A DNA stretch of 64,000 nt. It comes from Alphaproteobacteria bacterium. GTDB taxonomy: Bacteria > Pseudomonadota > Alphaproteobacteria > CACIAM-22H2. This document shows, in pieces, positions 63,190 to 64,000 of the stretch. The stretch is from NCBI GenBank assembly GCA_017308135.1, contig JAFKFM010000009.1, positions 248,001-312,000 on the forward strand, written 5' to 3'. The position numbers and the translations under genes were made by a program. The number at the start of each line of letters is the position of its first letter. Within the stretch, counting starts at the first letter, position 1. The notes under the pieces were generated by a model. The model made no database searches. It had not been told where the DNA came from and saw nothing but the letters and a program-made list of their open reading frames with translations.

Positions 63190-64000
63190 ATGGCCGCCAA
63201 AGTCGCGATCAACGGTTTCGGGCGCATCGGGCGCCTCGTCCTGCGCGCCCTCGCCGAAGCGGGGCGCAGCGATCTTCAGGTCGTGGGCATCAACGATCTG
63301 GGCCCCGTGAAGTCGAACGCCCATCTGCTGAAGCACGATTCGGTGCATGGCTTGTTCCCCAAGCCCGTCTCGACCGGCGACGATTGGATGGATATCGGTT
63401 CGGGCAAGATCAAGGTCACGGCCGAGCGCGATCCCGCCAAGCTCCCCTGGAAGGAACTGGGTGTGGACATCGTGATGGAATGCACCGGAATCTTCACGAA
63501 GCGCGAACAGGCGGCCAAGCACCTCGAAGCGGGCGCCAAGCGCGTGCTCGTCTCCGCCCCCGCCGACGGCGTCGACCTGACGGTCGTCTACGGCGTCAAC
63601 CACGCGAAGCTGACGAAGGATCATATCGTCGTCTCGAACGCGAGCTGCACGACCAACTGCCTCGCGCCCGTCGCCAAGGTCGCCCACGAAGCCGTCGGCA
63701 TCGAGAAGGGCTATATGACGACGATCCACGCCTATACGGGCGACCAGTCGACCGTCGATACGCTGCACAAGGATTTGCGCCGGGCGCGCGCGGCCGCTTT
63801 GTCGATGATCCCGACCTCGACGGGAGCCGCCAAGGCCGTGGGCCTGGTGCTGCCCGAACTCGCCGGCAAGCTCGACGGCACGTCGATCCGCGTGCCCACG
63901 CCGAACGTGTCGATGATCGACTTCAAATTCGTCGCCAAGCGCAACACGACGGTCGACGAAATCAACAAGGCGATGCTCGCCGCCGCCGCGTCCGGTTCGC
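63190..64000 (+). CDS. gap: Glyceraldehyde-3-phosphate dehydrogenase (3' end cut by window)
   Basis: 270 residues are visible. The NAD fold starts KVAINGFGRIGRLVLRALAE, followed by VSNASCTTNCLAPVAKVAHE with the catalytic Cys, TTIHAYTGDQSTVDTLHKDL and the STGAAKAVGLVLPELAGKLDG signature. AAGGAG precedes the ATG at 63190. The order tkt-phosphatase-gap is common in alphaproteobacteria; pgk and fba would be expected next, beyond the window. Confidence 0.97.
   Translation, partial: MAAKVAINGFGRIGRLVLRALAEAGRSDLQVVGINDLGPVKSNAHLLKHDSVHGLFPKPVSTGDDWMDIGSGKIKVTAERDPAKLPWKELGVDIVMECTGIFTKREQAAKHLEAGAKRVLVSAPADGVDLTVVYGVNHAKLTKDHIVVSNASCTTNCLAPVAKVAHEAVGIEKGYMTTIHAYTGDQSTVDTLHKDLRRARAAALSMIPTSTGAAKAVGLVLPELAGKLDGTSIRVPTPNVSMIDFKFVAKRNTTVDEINKAMLAAAASGS

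Overview
The window reads as chromosomal DNA of a high-GC alphaproteobacterium, probably in or near the Rhodospirillales. That placement rests on gene order and family content (ffs-dnaX-ybaB-recR; queG-queA-tgt-queF; tkt/zapA/6S RNA/ygfA/ymdB/yebC-ruvCAB-ybgC-tolQRAB-pal-cpoB-tilS-ftsH-folP-glmM), not on a 16S gene, so the order-level placement is tentative. Coding density is very high. Many adjacent genes overlap by 4 bases (ATGA, GTGA or TTGA), and GTG and TTG starts are frequent.

Layout. Positions 1-6748 hold small hypothetical genes, an EF-hand protein, a DUF1217 (flagellum-associated family) protein, an OmpR-type two-component pair and a lone Fe3+-type ABC permease; three 10-bp-period direct repeats near these genes look like response-regulator sites. 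Positions 6738-13957 carry a DNA maintenance block (rmuC, recR, ybaB, dnaX, SRP RNA) with nudC and a TPR protein. Positions 13954-17678 are the late queuosine pathway operon (queG-queA-tgt-queF). Positions 17763-22340 are a xanthine dehydrogenase operon (xdhABC).

Positions 22337-39345 are a metabolic and transport region with an accessory feel: an AraC regulator divergent from an SDR, RidA, an orphan NitT/TauT-type permease, a WecA/MraY-like transferase, an amidase, a molybdopterin oxidoreductase, a second SDR with a divergent TetR regulator, a GlcG/HbpS protein behind a sigma-54-type promoter and a structured, terminator-ended leader, a TAXI-type TRAP transporter with an IlvD/Edd-family sugar-acid dehydratase, an M20 carbamoylase-type hydrolase and a TPR-glycosyltransferase. 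Positions 39342-44489 hold thiD, glmM, folP and ftsH. Positions 44519-55791 hold tilS, cpoB, two Pal paralogues plus a third OmpA-like lipoprotein, tolB, tolA, tolR, tolQ, ybgC, ruvB, ruvA, ruvC and yebC, all on the minus strand: cell-envelope constriction machinery next to Holliday-junction processing.

The most unusual segment is about 55800-57474. A visibly AT-rich, two-gene plus-strand module sits between yebC and the ymdB-type phosphodiesterase gene, where flanking genes are all on the minus strand. It encodes a 187-residue protein with a probable winged-helix domain and a 266-residue protein with a HEPN/Abi_C-like C-terminal half and an R-D-x5-H motif. I read it as a horizontally acquired candidate defence or toxin module, which is inference. 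The right end (57475-64000) returns to housekeeping genes: ymdB-like phosphodiesterase, ygfA, 6S RNA, an unusually long ZapA, a DUF4164 coiled-coil protein, then transketolase, a HAD phosphatase and the start of gap.

No tRNA or rRNA gene, CRISPR array or recognisable transposase was seen.
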